From CAG-826 sp964583155 (GTDB lineage: Bacteria; Bacillota_I; Bacilli_A; RFN20; CAG-826): a stretch of DNA of 64,000 nucleotides. Shown here piece after piece: positions 51,116 to 61,267 of the stretch. The stretch lies in NCBI GenBank assembly GCA_964583155.1, contig CAZOUY010000004.1, positions 1 to 64,000 on the forward strand, given 5' to 3'. The notes under the pieces were generated by a model that saw nothing but the letters and a program-made list of their open reading frames with translations, was not told the origin of the DNA and searched no databases. A program made the translations under genes and the position numbers. How positions within the stretch are numbered: the stretch's first letter is position 1; each line of letters begins with the position of its first letter.

Positions 51116-51423
51116 CCTTCGAAGAGGCTCTTCAAGAATGTCATCAGGAATTGCTCAAGCAAAAAGAGGTCGTATGGTATTTAGAATTAAAGGAAAGAAT
51201 AAAGAACAATCCGGAAATCCAAGAATTAGTATCGAAGACCCATTACTATCAGCGGCAAATGACATTGAATTATGATAATAATGAAAGATATCAAGAGATG
51301 CGTCGGCAGTTTCTTGATTATCAGCGGAAATATGATGAGCACCCGTTGATCCAGAATTTGAAGGTATTGCAGGAGCAGATTTATGATTTGTTAATGCAAA
51401 TAAAGACGATTATCGAAAACTAA
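51112..51423 (+). CDS. ymcA: YmcA/YlbF-family RNA degradation factor
   Basis: The helical 103-residue protein matches the YlbF/YmcA family. In Bacillus, YmcA, YlbF and YaaT form a complex that directs RNase Y and promotes Spo0A activation, so it connects to biofilm and sporulation. NPEIQELVSKTHYYQRQMT and FLDYQRKYDEHPLIQNL fit the family. The ATG at 51112 overlaps the miaB stop (ATGA). Confidence 0.85.
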   Translation: MTFEEALQECHQELLKQKEVVWYLELKERIKNNPEIQELVSKTHYYQRQMTLNYDNNERYQEMRRQFLDYQRKYDEHPLIQNLKVLQEQIYDLLMQIKTIIEN

Positions 51424-51472
51424 AGATAAATAAATATCACTTTCTTTCATATATTGAAATGAGGTGATTTTT

Positions 51473-51988
51473 TTGTATCGAGAAATAATCGTGAAGACAA
51501 TGATTGGTAAAGGCAAATATTTGGGATATGAAACGAAGCAAATTGTTTTACCAGAGGCAGCCAGTAAGACCTTGGGCTGTTGGATTATCAATCATCAATA
51601 TGAAACAGAAGAAAGCAAACGGACCGTCGTTATCAAGGGACAATATGATGTGCAATTGTGGTATGCGACCGATCATGATCAAAAAACCAATGTATACAAT
51701 GAAACAATTCCCTTTTTTGGCCCATGCCAGATGTCATGGCGGAAGCTTAAAACGATCGATGATCAATTATTGCTGAAGGTCCATGTAGTCAAATATCCGA
51801 CGGCAGTGGGTATGCGATTGGTGGATGACCATACTATGGAAATTCGCATTGAGAGTGAGTACATAATCGATGCCTTTGCGGATGCAATTGTCACAGTGGA
51901 TTGTAAGGATGATGATTCTATTGAAAGCGATATCGATGAAGAAATCGTCATGAATGTTAATCCTAATTACCTTGAAGAAAAGAAATAA
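51473..51988 (+). CDS. cotE: Outer spore coat morphogenetic protein CotE
   Basis: CotE directs assembly of the outer coat around the forespore. YREIIVKTMIGKGK at the start, CQMSWRKL near 82 and IESEYIIDAFADAIVTVDC near 125-145 fit the family, and an acidic C-terminus follows. Length (171 aa) is near the Bacillus 181. TTG at 51473 is the likely start: GAGGTGAT lies just upstream and the product then begins like Bacillus CotE. It lies between ymcA and mutS as in Bacillus. Confidence 0.9.
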   Translation: MYREIIVKTMIGKGKYLGYETKQIVLPEAASKTLGCWIINHQYETEESKRTVVIKGQYDVQLWYATDHDQKTNVYNETIPFFGPCQMSWRKLKTIDDQLLLKVHVVKYPTAVGMRLVDDHTMEIRIESEYIIDAFADAIVTVDCKDDDSIESDIDEEIVMNVNPNYLEEKK

Positions 51989-52077
51989 TGCCCGTTATTT
52001 AGAAGTGAAAGGTGCAAAAAACCTTCATTGTCGATAAGCTGAGTCTTAATATTTGTCTATGTGCGTATTAAATAATT

Positions 52078-52107
52078 TGCTGAGGATGATCGTTCTCAGC
52101 ATTTTTT
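52078..52107 (+). terminator. Terminator of the miaB-cotE unit
   Basis: TGCTGAG pairs with CTCAGCA around a ten-base loop, followed by TTTTTT. Confidence 0.8.
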
Positions 52108-52184
52108 ACATGAAAAAAATTATAAATCCTATTGGATTTATGATATCATGTAAATGATACCAAAATGAAGTTTGAGGTGATGGT

Positions 52185-54701
52185 ATGAAACCAAAATATA
52201 CCCCAATGATGATGCAATATTTAGGAATTAAAGAGAAATATCCCGACACTTTAATTTTGTTTCGTCTAGGTGATTTTTATGAATTATTCTTTGAAGACGC
52301 TAAAGTTGCCAGTCGGGAACTGCAACTGGCTCTAACAGGAAAAAATGCCGGAGCGGAGGAAAAGGTTCCCATGTGCGGGGTTCCGCATCACGCTATCAAA
52401 TCCTATATTGCTAAGCTGATTCAAAAAGGCTATAAGGTTGGTATTGTCGAACAATTGGAAGACCCGGCCTTGGCTAAGGGCATCGTCGAACGGGATGTTG
52501 TGCAGATTATCACTCCCGGGGCGGCTATGGATGTCTCAAGCACGGATAATAATTATATTGTGGCGTGTGATGAAACAGATCTAAACTATGTTCTGGCGTA
52601 CGCCGATTTATCGACCGGTGAAATCAATGTGATGAATATCGAACGTGATTTTACTTCCTTATTGAGCGAATTAGATAATCTGTTAACCCGGGAAATAGTC
52701 GTGAAATCATCATTCAACTCCAAAACTTTGGATGAAATTGTCAATAAAAGAAAATTGTTAATTTCCTTTGAGGATGAAGATCAAATTGATTTGGAATATG
52801 AAAATATCCTATCAGAAGTTCAAGATTTATATCAAATGCGCACGGTGGTACGCTTGATTTCTTATTTGAAGAAGACGCAAAAAAGAAAATTGGATTATCT
52901 GCAAACAGTCCGTGTTATTAAAGCGGCTAAGAGTCTTCAAATCGATTCATATTCGCGGCTCAATCTTGAATTGGTTCGGACCATTAGAAGTGAAGAAAAA
53001 TACGGTTCATTATATTGGCTTCTTGATCACACCAAGACCGCGATGGGAGGAAGATTACTAAAGAATTGGATTCAAAAGCCATCGTGTGATTTAGCGGAGA
53101 TTATTTCCCGCCAATTGATGGTCAAGGCCCTGATAGATAATTTTATGATTCGGGCCGATATTCAAAATCAATTAGATGAGGTCTATGATTTGGAACGCTT
53201 GATTGCGCGCATCAGCTTTGGTAATGCGAATGGCCGCGATTTATTGCAGTTAAGGACCTCTTTGAAGGCGGTTCCGCCTTTAAAATCACTTCTCAATTCT
53301 CTGGGAAATGATGATTTTCATCGCTTAGGAAATAATATGGATGCTCTTGAAGCCTTAACGCAGATTATCGATGAGGCGATCAGCGATGATGCTCCGATCA
53401 CCATCAAAGAAGGCGGAATCTTTAAGCGTGGATATAATAAAGAGCTAGATGAGCTGATTGAATTATCCCATGGAGGTAAATCCTGGGTAGCATCCCTAGA
53501 AGCCAAAGAACGGGAGCGAACCGGTATTAAGACCTTAAAGGTCGGCTATAATCGCGTATTCGGTTACTATATTGAGGTTTCTAAAGGCAGCAAAGATCTC
53601 ATCAAGGACGAATGGGGCTTTGAGCGTAAGCAGACAACGGTCAATAGTGAGCGCTATATCACCCAAGAGCTCAAAGAAAAAGAAGCGATGATTTTAAACG
53701 CGGATGAGCGACGGATGAAGCTTGAATATGAATTGTTTTTAAATCTTCGCATGATGGTTCAGGAATCAACGCAAAGGATTCAGCAATTAGCGAATCAAAT
53801 TGCTTTTTTAGATGTGATTGTTTCTTTGGCGGAAACAAGCGCCGGACCAGGATATGTCTGTCCGACCTTTAATCAAAAGCGAACGATCGATATTAAAAAG
53901 GGACGTCATCCCGTTATTGAAAAGGTCATGAAGAACAATCGCTTTGTGGCTAATGATGTTTATTTGCCGGAGGGCAATGATATCTTATTGATTACCGGTC
54001 CTAATATGGGCGGAAAATCGACATATATGCGCGAGCTGGCTCTCATCATCGTGCTAGCACAAATAGGATGCTATGTCCCGGCAGAATCCGCTTCGTTGAT
54101 GGTCTTTGATCGCATTTTTACCCGCATTGGAGCGTCGGATGATTTAGTATCGGGTCAATCGACATTTATGGTGGAAATGTGTGAGGCTAATCACGCTTTA
54201 CGACACGCGAGTGAAAATTCCTTATTGATTTTTGATGAAATAGGGCGCGGAACCGCGACATTTGATGGCATGGCTTTGGCGCAAGCGATCATTGAATATA
54301 TTCATTCGCGCCTTCATGCCAAAACTCTATTCAGTACGCATTATCACGAATTGACCTCATTGGATAAAGAAATATCCTCTTTGCGAAATGTGCAGGTTTC
54401 AGTATCTGAAGAGGACGATCACATTACTTTCCTTTACAAGGTACTTGATGGGGCGATGAATAAATCATACGGAATAAATGTCGCACGTTTGGCCCATTTG
54501 CCCGATGAGCTTTTAAATCGGGCGAAAGAAATATTGGAAAATCTCGAAAATAAAGATATCCCACGCGATGTTCATGTTTTGCAGCCACGCGAAGAAAAAG
54601 AAGAAGCTTGGATTCAAGAAGTACGTCATCTCGATCCCTTATCGATGACGCCTCTCGAGGCTCTTAATTTTCTCTATGATTTAAAAAAGAAGATAAAGTA
54701 G
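52185..54701 (+). CDS. mutS: DNA mismatch repair protein MutS
   Basis: MutS finds mismatches and recruits MutL. The mismatch-reading Phe31-x-Glu33 is in GDFYELFFED, and the Walker A is GPNMGGKS, followed by the signature DDLVSGQSTFMVE and Walker B LIFDEIGRGT. Length (838 aa) is normal. GAGGTGATGG precedes the ATG. It is followed nine bases later by mutL. Confidence 0.97.
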   Translation: MKPKYTPMMMQYLGIKEKYPDTLILFRLGDFYELFFEDAKVASRELQLALTGKNAGAEEKVPMCGVPHHAIKSYIAKLIQKGYKVGIVEQLEDPALAKGIVERDVVQIITPGAAMDVSSTDNNYIVACDETDLNYVLAYADLSTGEINVMNIERDFTSLLSELDNLLTREIVVKSSFNSKTLDEIVNKRKLLISFEDEDQIDLEYENILSEVQDLYQMRTVVRLISYLKKTQKRKLDYLQTVRVIKAAKSLQIDSYSRLNLELVRTIRSEEKYGSLYWLLDHTKTAMGGRLLKNWIQKPSCDLAEIISRQLMVKALIDNFMIRADIQNQLDEVYDLERLIARISFGNANGRDLLQLRTSLKAVPPLKSLLNSLGNDDFHRLGNNMDALEALTQIIDEAISDDAPITIKEGGIFKRGYNKELDELIELSHGGKSWVASLEAKERERTGIKTLKVGYNRVFGYYIEVSKGSKDLIKDEWGFERKQTTVNSERYITQELKEKEAMILNADERRMKLEYELFLNLRMMVQESTQRIQQLANQIAFLDVIVSLAETSAGPGYVCPTFNQKRTIDIKKGRHPVIEKVMKNNRFVANDVYLPEGNDILLITGPNMGGKSTYMRELALIIVLAQIGCYVPAESASLMVFDRIFTRIGASDDLVSGQSTFMVEMCEANHALRHASENSLLIFDEIGRGTATFDGMALAQAIIEYIHSRLHAKTLFSTHYHELTSLDKEISSLRNVQVSVSEEDDHITFLYKVLDGAMNKSYGINVARLAHLPDELLNRAKEILENLENKDIPRDVHVLQPREEKEEAWIQEVRHLDPLSMTPLEALNFLYDLKKKIK

Positions 54702-54710
54702 GTGACTATC

Positions 54711-56534
54711 ATGGGAAAAATACAAGTTTTAAATGATGATCTTGCGAACATGATAGCGGCTGGAGAAGTTGTCGAAAGGCCAAGCAGCGTTATCAAGGAA
54801 TTAGTCGAGAATAGCATCGATGCGCATTCCAAACAGATTTGCGTGCGCATTTATGAAGCCGGAAGAAAATTAATTTCGGTTGAAGATGATGGTGATGGCA
54901 TGGATCGTGATGATGCCATTATTGCTTTTCAGCGCCATGCGACAAGCAAAATTCATTCTTCATTTGATCTTTTCCGCATTAAAACATTGGGATTTCGAGG
55001 CGAAGCTTTGCCCTCTATTGCTTCCGTTAGTCGTTTGACTTTAACGACTTCGAATGAAATTGGCGTTGGGACGCGCATTTTTATTCAAGGCGATAAGATG
55101 CAAATTAGTGATGCTCCCTTAAGAAAAGGGACAATTATCGAAGTGGAAGAGCTTTTTTATAACACTCCCGCACGCCTTAAATACTTAAAAAAGGACTATA
55201 CTGAAAACGCCAATAGCATAGAAGTGATGACCCGTTTAGCCTTGGCCCATCCGGATATTGCTTTCCGTTTTTATATCGATGATCGTTTGCAATTTCAAAG
55301 CAATGGCCGTGGTGATTTATTAGAGACCATTGCGCAGATATATGGAATAGAAGTTGCTAAGAAGATGTTGCCCTTTCATTATGAGCAGCATGATTTCCGC
55401 GTCCATGGATTTTTAGGTGCGCCTGAATTAGCTAAATCAAGTCGTTATTATATGATAACTTTATTGAATGGTCGTAATGTCTATATGCCGAAGGTGCAGG
55501 CTGCCATTATCGATTCCTATCATGATTTTATTCCGCCAACGCGCTTTCCGTTTGTGATTTTATGCTTGGATATTGATTGTGCTTTAGTGGATGTGAATGT
55601 GCATCCTTCAAAGAAAGAGGTGCGTTTTTCAAAGGAAGAAGAATTGCGCTTAGCCCTTCTTGAAAACATTCCGCAAGCCTTAAACAAGCAGCAAAAATTA
55701 GCTGATGCGGTTATCTCACGAAGCGTGCTTTCACAAGTCAGCGATTTTGAGGATAGATCTCCGATAATGGAAACCAAGGCGGAACAATTGCATATTCTCC
55801 ATGATTCACAAATTGATCCTTTAAGTCGACGTGTGGATGAAGATTTCTCGATTACGGATTCGTCTTCCGATCATCTTGAAGAAAAGAAGATGCCTTTTAG
55901 GGAAGAAGAGCAAAAAGACACCCCACCGGTATATGAGGCTCAAAAAGAACCAATGCATTTAAGAGCGCTCGCGCAAATGCATAAAACATATATTATTGCG
56001 GAAGATAATGAAGGAGGCTTTTATTTGGTTGATCAACATGCCGCCTATGAAAGAATTAATTATGAGCGTTTTCAGCGCCTTCTAAATCAAGAATTACGCG
56101 TTCATGAGCCCTTGATACCTCAGGTGATTCAATTATCACCATCCGATGCTTTGCTTTTCAATGATCAAAAGCGAGAATTATTAGCGGAGATTGGTCTTCG
56201 CTTTGAAAGCTTTGGATTGCAGGCCTGGAAGGTAACGCAGGTTCCTTCGTGGCTAAATGAAGCGGATGAAAAGGAATACATCGATACCATTATGGAACAA
56301 GCGCTGCATGGTGATAAGGTCGATATTCAAAAGCTGCGCACGCATGTTATTGCGACCATGAGCTGTAAGGCCTCGATCAAAGCCAACGATTATTTAGATT
56401 TGAAAGAGATGCAATATCTCTTAGATACTCTTTTCTTGTGTGATAATCCGACATGTTGCCCCCACGGAAGACCCACTATCATTCATTTTAGTAAATATCA
56501 GTTGGAGCATCTTTTCAAGAGGACCGGTGTATGA
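54711..56534 (+). CDS. mutL: DNA mismatch repair endonuclease MutL
   Basis: MutL is the GHKL ATPase that couples mismatch recognition to strand incision. ELVENSIDA, DDGDGM and GFRGEAL form the ATP site. The C-terminal DQHAAYERINYE, CKASIKAND and CPHGRP mark the endonuclease-active form used where MutH is absent. Length (607 aa) is normal. The ATG at 54711 was chosen over a GTG nine bases earlier because AGGTGA overlaps it. It overlaps miaA (ATGA). Confidence 0.96.
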   Translation: MGKIQVLNDDLANMIAAGEVVERPSSVIKELVENSIDAHSKQICVRIYEAGRKLISVEDDGDGMDRDDAIIAFQRHATSKIHSSFDLFRIKTLGFRGEALPSIASVSRLTLTTSNEIGVGTRIFIQGDKMQISDAPLRKGTIIEVEELFYNTPARLKYLKKDYTENANSIEVMTRLALAHPDIAFRFYIDDRLQFQSNGRGDLLETIAQIYGIEVAKKMLPFHYEQHDFRVHGFLGAPELAKSSRYYMITLLNGRNVYMPKVQAAIIDSYHDFIPPTRFPFVILCLDIDCALVDVNVHPSKKEVRFSKEEELRLALLENIPQALNKQQKLADAVISRSVLSQVSDFEDRSPIMETKAEQLHILHDSQIDPLSRRVDEDFSITDSSSDHLEEKKMPFREEEQKDTPPVYEAQKEPMHLRALAQMHKTYIIAEDNEGGFYLVDQHAAYERINYERFQRLLNQELRVHEPLIPQVIQLSPSDALLFNDQKRELLAEIGLRFESFGLQAWKVTQVPSWLNEADEKEYIDTIMEQALHGDKVDIQKLRTHVIATMSCKASIKANDYLDLKEMQYLLDTLFLCDNPTCCPHGRPTIIHFSKYQLEHLFKRTGV

Positions 56535-57442
56535 TTATTGTTATTTGTGGCCCTACCGCCAGTGGAAAAAGCGCATTGGCGTTAAAAATTGCGGAAAAAT
56601 TTGGTGGCGAAATCATCAATGGTGATGCTTTTCAGGTTTATAAGGAGTTTAATATCGGTACCGCTAAACCGTCGCTTGCGATGCGGGCTAAGGTTCCGCA
56701 TCATCTTTTTGATTTTTTAGAACCTACAGATCGCTATTCACCATACCAATATCAACAGGATGGTCGAAGAATCATTCAGGAAATTGAGAGTCGAAAGGCT
56801 ATGCCTATCATCGTCGGTGGCTCAGGGAATTATCAAAAGGCCCTCTTGTTTGATTATACATTCGAAGAGTATGAAGAGCCCGATTTATCGCGATATGATC
56901 AGATGACTAATGAAGAGTTATATCGAATATTATTGGAGATCGATGAAGAAACCGCTCATCATCTTCATCCCAATAATCGTCAAAGAATCTTAAGAGCTCT
57001 GGCAATATATCATGGAACCGGTCAAAAGAAGAGCAGCTTGGAAGCCAAGCAAAAGCATCAATTGCTGTTTGATACGCTGTTTGTAGGGCTTGATTTAGAA
57101 AGAGAAGAATTATATCATCGTATTGATGATCGTGTTATCGAGATGCTTGCGAATGGCTTACTGCAAGAAGCAACCGATTTATATCAAAAATATGGTCCTG
57201 AAATTCAAGCGTTTCAGGCGATTGGATATAAGGAATGGAAAGAATACTTTGACCATTGTCTTTCCTATGATGAGGTTGTCAGAAATATTCAAAAGCATTC
57301 GCGGAATTATGCCAAAAGACAAATGACATATTTCCGCCACCAATTGCCGATCAATTGGTTTACGGATATTGAAGCGGCTTATCAATTTATATCCAAGATC
57401 ATCATGAATAGGAGAAGAAAAGTATGGAAAGAATCGAATTAA
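56531..57442 (+). CDS. miaA: tRNA dimethylallyltransferase
   Basis: MiaA transfers a dimethylallyl group to adenine 37 of tRNAs that read codons starting with U; MiaB acts next. The P-loop GPTASGKSAL (about 7-16), INGDAFQVYKEFNIGTAKP and NRQRILRALAIY are family signatures. Length (303 aa) is normal. It starts in the mutL stop and ends 19 bases inside fhs. hfq, the usual neighbour in Bacillus, is absent. Confidence 0.95.
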   Translation: MIIVICGPTASGKSALALKIAEKFGGEIINGDAFQVYKEFNIGTAKPSLAMRAKVPHHLFDFLEPTDRYSPYQYQQDGRRIIQEIESRKAMPIIVGGSGNYQKALLFDYTFEEYEEPDLSRYDQMTNEELYRILLEIDEETAHHLHPNNRQRILRALAIYHGTGQKKSSLEAKQKHQLLFDTLFVGLDLEREELYHRIDDRVIEMLANGLLQEATDLYQKYGPEIQAFQAIGYKEWKEYFDHCLSYDEVVRNIQKHSRNYAKRQMTYFRHQLPINWFTDIEAAYQFISKIIMNRRRKVWKESN

Positions 57443-59028
57443 TTGCCAAGAAGGCCGGAATAGATGAAGAATATGTGGAAATGTATGGCAAATACAAAGC
57501 CAAGATCAATTTACGAATTATGGATAAATTGCATCATCATGCGGATGGGAAGCTTGTTTTAGTCACCGCTATTACACCGACCAAAGCGGGGGAAGGTAAA
57601 ACAACGACCTCCATTGCTTTGGCTGACGGCCTAGCGAAAATCGGACAAAAAGCCATGCTTGTTTTGCGCGAACCATCATTAGGCCCCGTTTTTGGAATCA
57701 AGGGTGGTGCTACCGGTGGAGGCAAGGCTTGCGTCGTTCCGAGTGAAGATATCAATCTTCATTTTACCGGCGATATGCACGCTTTGACTTCATCAATCAA
57801 TTTAATTGCCGCGATTATCGACAATCACATTTTTCAAGGCAACTCCTTGAACATCGATCCGAACCAGATTGTTTGGACACGAGCGATGGATATGAATGAT
57901 CGGGCTTTGCGCACTATTGAAGTAGCTCTTGGAGAGAAAAATGGGGTGGCAAGGGAGGATCATTTTGTCATCACAGTAGCGTCTGAATTAATGGCGATTC
58001 TTTGTTTAAGCAAAGATGAAGAGGATTTTATGAAGCGTACGCAACAGATTATTGTTGCTTATACCTATGATGGCAAGCCGATTCGCGTTCAGGATCTACG
58101 GATTTCTAAGGCCATTTTAAAATTGATGAAGGAGGCCTTGAAACCCAATTTAGTGCAAACTCTGGAAGGAAATCCTGCTTTGATTCATGGGGGTCCCTTT
58201 GCAAATATCGCTCATGGCTGTAACTCACTCATTGCGACGAGGATGGGATTAAAGCTCGCGCCGATCGTTGTTACCGAAGCCGGCTTTGGGGCCGATTTAG
58301 GAGCCGAAAAGTTTTTGGACATTAAATGTCGGATTGGTGATTTGCATCCCGATATGGTTGTAATGGTGGCCACCATTCGCGCACTTAAAATGCATGGCGG
58401 TCAAGATTTAGCACAGATTCAAGATGAAAATCTTGCGGCCTTGGTGGAAGGATGCGCCAATTTGAAACGCCATGTCGAGAATATGAAGCAATATGGTTTA
58501 CCGGTCGTTATTGCCATCAATCACTTTTCTACTGATCATGATAGTGAAGTGATGGTACTGACAAAATGGTGTCATGATGAGGGATATGAAGTGGCGTTTT
58601 TAGATGGTTATCTTCAAGGTGGTGAGGGCTCCAAGGAGCTAGCGGAATTAGTGGTTAAAACCTTGAATTCGATGGTTTCTAGTTATCACCCCCTTTATGA
58701 ATTGGAAGACACGATTGAAAATAAAATAAAGACAATTTGTCAAAAAATATATCACGCTGACCATGTGATTTATACCAAAGAAGCACAGGAACAAATAGAA
58801 AAATACACGCGTTTAGGATATGCTCATCTTCCTATTTGTATCGCCAAGACACCACAATCATTCAGTGATGATCCGAAGGTCTTAGGAGCGCCGAATCATT
58901 TTACGATTATGGTTCGTGAAGTTCGATTATCAGCGGGAGCAGGATTCATTGTTCCTTTAACAGGCTCCATTTTGACGATGCCTGGTTTGCCCAAAATTCC
59001 TGCTGCCATCAAGATGGAAGAGGAATAG
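57424..59028 (+). CDS. fhs: Formate-tetrahydrofolate ligase
   Basis: Fhs makes 10-formyl-THF from formate, THF and ATP, feeding purine and initiator-tRNA formylation. The P-loop TPTKAGEGKTTTS (about 52-64), LREPSLGPVFGIKGGA and the C-terminal GSILTMPGLPK are clear. At 534 residues it is slightly short of the usual 555. ATAGGAGAAGA precedes the ATG. It is at the end of the mutS-mutL-miaA unit. Confidence 0.96.
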   Translation: MERIELIAKKAGIDEEYVEMYGKYKAKINLRIMDKLHHHADGKLVLVTAITPTKAGEGKTTTSIALADGLAKIGQKAMLVLREPSLGPVFGIKGGATGGGKACVVPSEDINLHFTGDMHALTSSINLIAAIIDNHIFQGNSLNIDPNQIVWTRAMDMNDRALRTIEVALGEKNGVAREDHFVITVASELMAILCLSKDEEDFMKRTQQIIVAYTYDGKPIRVQDLRISKAILKLMKEALKPNLVQTLEGNPALIHGGPFANIAHGCNSLIATRMGLKLAPIVVTEAGFGADLGAEKFLDIKCRIGDLHPDMVVMVATIRALKMHGGQDLAQIQDENLAALVEGCANLKRHVENMKQYGLPVVIAINHFSTDHDSEVMVLTKWCHDEGYEVAFLDGYLQGGEGSKELAELVVKTLNSMVSSYHPLYELEDTIENKIKTICQKIYHADHVIYTKEAQEQIEKYTRLGYAHLPICIAKTPQSFSDDPKVLGAPNHFTIMVREVRLSAGAGFIVPLTGSILTMPGLPKIPAAIKMEEE

Positions 59029-59031
59029 AAT

Positions 59032-59223
59032 ATGGAAGAATATCAGCTGCATGATATCGTTGAAATGAAGAAGGCTCATCCATGCCAAAAGCGCTGTAAG
59101 CAATTTGAAATTGTGCGTTTGGGCGCCGATGTCAAGATAAAATGCTGCGGTTGCGGAGCGGTGATCATGATGGATCGTTATTCCTTTAACCAAAAGATAA
59201 AAAAAGTGATTGGACAGCAATAA
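59032..59223 (+). CDS. DUF951 family protein, 63 aa
   Basis: The protein matches the small DUF951 family of Bacilli, often found near the GTPase ychF. The motif DIVEMKKAHPC opens it, followed by an RLGADVKIKC stretch and a CCGCG that could bind zinc with the earlier Cys pair (CQKRC). Function is unknown. It starts four bases after fhs, so it is co-translated. Confidence 0.85.
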   Translation: MEEYQLHDIVEMKKAHPCQKRCKQFEIVRLGADVKIKCCGCGAVIMMDRYSFNQKIKKVIGQQ

Positions 59224-59243
59224 ATTTAGGAAATATTTTAATG

Positions 59244-59272
59244 CTCCCTAATAATTATTAGGGAGTTTTTTT
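59244..59272 (+). terminator. Terminator that may also mask a start site
   Basis: CTCCCTAATAA pairs with TTATTAGGGAG, followed by seven T. It ends the fhs transcript. Its right arm GGGAG is the only Shine-Dalgarno-like sequence for the ABC gene, whose ATG at 59273 follows the T-run directly. Confidence 0.8.
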
Positions 59273-59944
59273 ATGGATTTAATCTTGCTTATCGACATCA
59301 TGAAGGAATTTATTGAACCTAACCATCAAAAAAAGGTGGTCCTTAGAAATATTAATATTGCTTTTCCATCCAAAGGCTTCTATGTTATCGAAGGACAATC
59401 GGGAGCGGGAAAGTCCACATTGATTAAAATTATGGCACAAATCATGACGGCAACCAAAGGCGTTTATCTTTATCAAAACAAGGATTTAGGAGCGGATGAA
59501 GTGAGTCGCGCCGTTTTTCGCAATGATAAGGTTGGTCTTCTTTTTCAAGATTATCAATTGATAACGAGCTTAAGCCCCATCGAAAATGTGATGTTACCGC
59601 TTTTGATGCATGGTGAAAATCATTCTAAAGCGTATTTTAAAGCGTTGATGCTTTTTGAAAGATTTAATCTGAAAAGCAAGATTCATGCGAAGATAGAGAC
59701 CCTTTCCGGTGGCGAAAAACAGCGAATTGCCTTTTTAAGAGCAATGATCAACGATCCCGATTTTTATCTATGTGATGAGCCGACCGGAGCGTTAGATGAA
59801 AATAATGCTCATTTGCTATTAGATACCTTAAAGAGATTATCGAATGAAAAATTGGTTATTGTCGTCACCCATAATCCGATTGTTTCGCATCGGTACGCGG
59901 ATGGAACATATGTTTTAAAAGATGGTGTTCTGTATGAAAAGTAA
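59273..59944 (+). CDS. ABC transporter ATP-binding protein, 223 aa
   Basis: The ATPase domain of a MacB/LolD-type exporter: Walker A GQSGAGKST, signature LSGGEKQR and Walker B FYLCDEPTGALDE. It has the typical VGLLFQDYQL Q-loop. The ATG at 59273 gives a normal ABC start, but its only ribosome site lies in the terminator hairpin. It overlaps the permease start by 11 bases. It probably exports or removes peptides, lipids or antibiotics; the substrate is unknown. Confidence 0.88.
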   Translation: MDLILLIDIMKEFIEPNHQKKVVLRNINIAFPSKGFYVIEGQSGAGKSTLIKIMAQIMTATKGVYLYQNKDLGADEVSRAVFRNDKVGLLFQDYQLITSLSPIENVMLPLLMHGENHSKAYFKALMLFERFNLKSKIHAKIETLSGGEKQRIAFLRAMINDPDFYLCDEPTGALDENNAHLLLDTLKRLSNEKLVIVVTHNPIVSHRYADGTYVLKDGVLYEK

Positions 59945-61265
59945 ATGGATCTTTTTCTACGTTAAAAAGATGATTTTCCATAAATATAAAAGATATGTTT
60001 TGGGAATATTATCGCTATGCCTTTCCTACATAACATTAATGCTCCTATGCTTTGCCCAAAAAGGGAGCGATATGCAATTAAAAGAAAATATTTATAAAAG
60101 AGGAGATGCCTATTGTTTCACCCTATATAAAAAAGCAACTCAGGAGAATGCTTCCTCTTTTATTGGAATCACCAGAACGATTTCGCCATCCTTTCAAGAA
60201 GCATTATCATTACAAAAATATGTTCCATCATTAAGCGTGGAATTGAATCTATCCTTTTTTTTACCATCACAGATACCTGTCGTATATCACCAACAGAGCA
60301 TGATTGCTAACATTAAAGTAATAAAATCTTTTGATAATGCGCTTTTAAAAGCAGGATCATCATGGCATGCTAATAAGCAAGAGGGCGTTTTCATCAATCA
60401 AAGCATGAAAGAAAAGCTTGAGATTATCGATCATAATATTTTGAATAGCTATCTCTCATTGAAAATCGAAAAGCAGGTTCATAATTACGTGAATAGCCAA
60501 ACGATTAATGATACTTTTCTTTATTCTCAAAACCATCGCATCATTGGAATAATCGATGAATTCGCGTGGCAAAATCAGCCAACGGTTTATCTTTCATTCA
60601 ATTGGGTGTCGACCTATCTAAAAAACCATTATCTATATCATTATTCGCTCGCTAAGCAGGAAGTCATATCTTGGTATCGGTTTATCGATGAAAGTGCTGT
60701 TGATTCGGTATATCGCCATTACAGTGTCTGGCTTTTTGTTGATAGCAAAGAAGATATCGTCAATCTTTTATTGCTTTTCCAAAATCTATCATCAAGTCCT
60801 TATATTTTAGAATCAAGTGTTCAAGATAATTATCTTCTATTCGATAGCGTTACGCAAATCATTACCTGGGTGATGGAAATCATGATCGTCTTTATTGCTA
60901 TCATCGTCAGTGCAACCGTGGGGTATTTAACCACGATTCATCTGATTCAGGATGAACATGAATTAGGGATAATCTATGCTTTTGGGGCGCGCTCACACCA
61001 TATTATGCTTATTTATGGCCTTGGCATCTTTATGATCAATGCAATCGCCTTAGGAATCGCCGTCGTTGCTTCATGGATTTTAGGATCAGTGATTAATGTC
61101 ATCTTTAGTTATCATTTCAATCTTGCAATTTTATCATTTAAAGCAAGTGGCCTTATTTTAAGCATCTTAATAGCGGTCACGAATGCTTTGCTCCTATTGA
61201 CCACGATCTTCGTGACCAAAGGCTTTCATAAAAAAGATGTCGATTATTTAATTAGGGAGATATAA
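59934..61265 (+). CDS. ABC transporter permease (FtsX-like), 443 aa
   Basis: The architecture is that of MacB/FtsX-type permeases: a first membrane helix (about 20-40), a large outside domain (about 45-300), then three C-terminal helices (about 315-440). HELGIIYAFGARSHHIML is the typical coupling helix of this family. The ATG at 59934 overlaps the ATPase stop. It belongs to one export module with its neighbours. Confidence 0.8.
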   Translation: MKSKWIFFYVKKMIFHKYKRYVLGILSLCLSYITLMLLCFAQKGSDMQLKENIYKRGDAYCFTLYKKATQENASSFIGITRTISPSFQEALSLQKYVPSLSVELNLSFFLPSQIPVVYHQQSMIANIKVIKSFDNALLKAGSSWHANKQEGVFINQSMKEKLEIIDHNILNSYLSLKIEKQVHNYVNSQTINDTFLYSQNHRIIGIIDEFAWQNQPTVYLSFNWVSTYLKNHYLYHYSLAKQEVISWYRFIDESAVDSVYRHYSVWLFVDSKEDIVNLLLLFQNLSSSPYILESSVQDNYLLFDSVTQIITWVMEIMIVFIAIIVSATVGYLTTIHLIQDEHELGIIYAFGARSHHIMLIYGLGIFMINAIALGIAVVASWILGSVINVIFSYHFNLAILSFKASGLILSILIAVTNALLLLTTIFVTKGFHKKDVDYLIREI

Positions 61266-61267
61266 AA

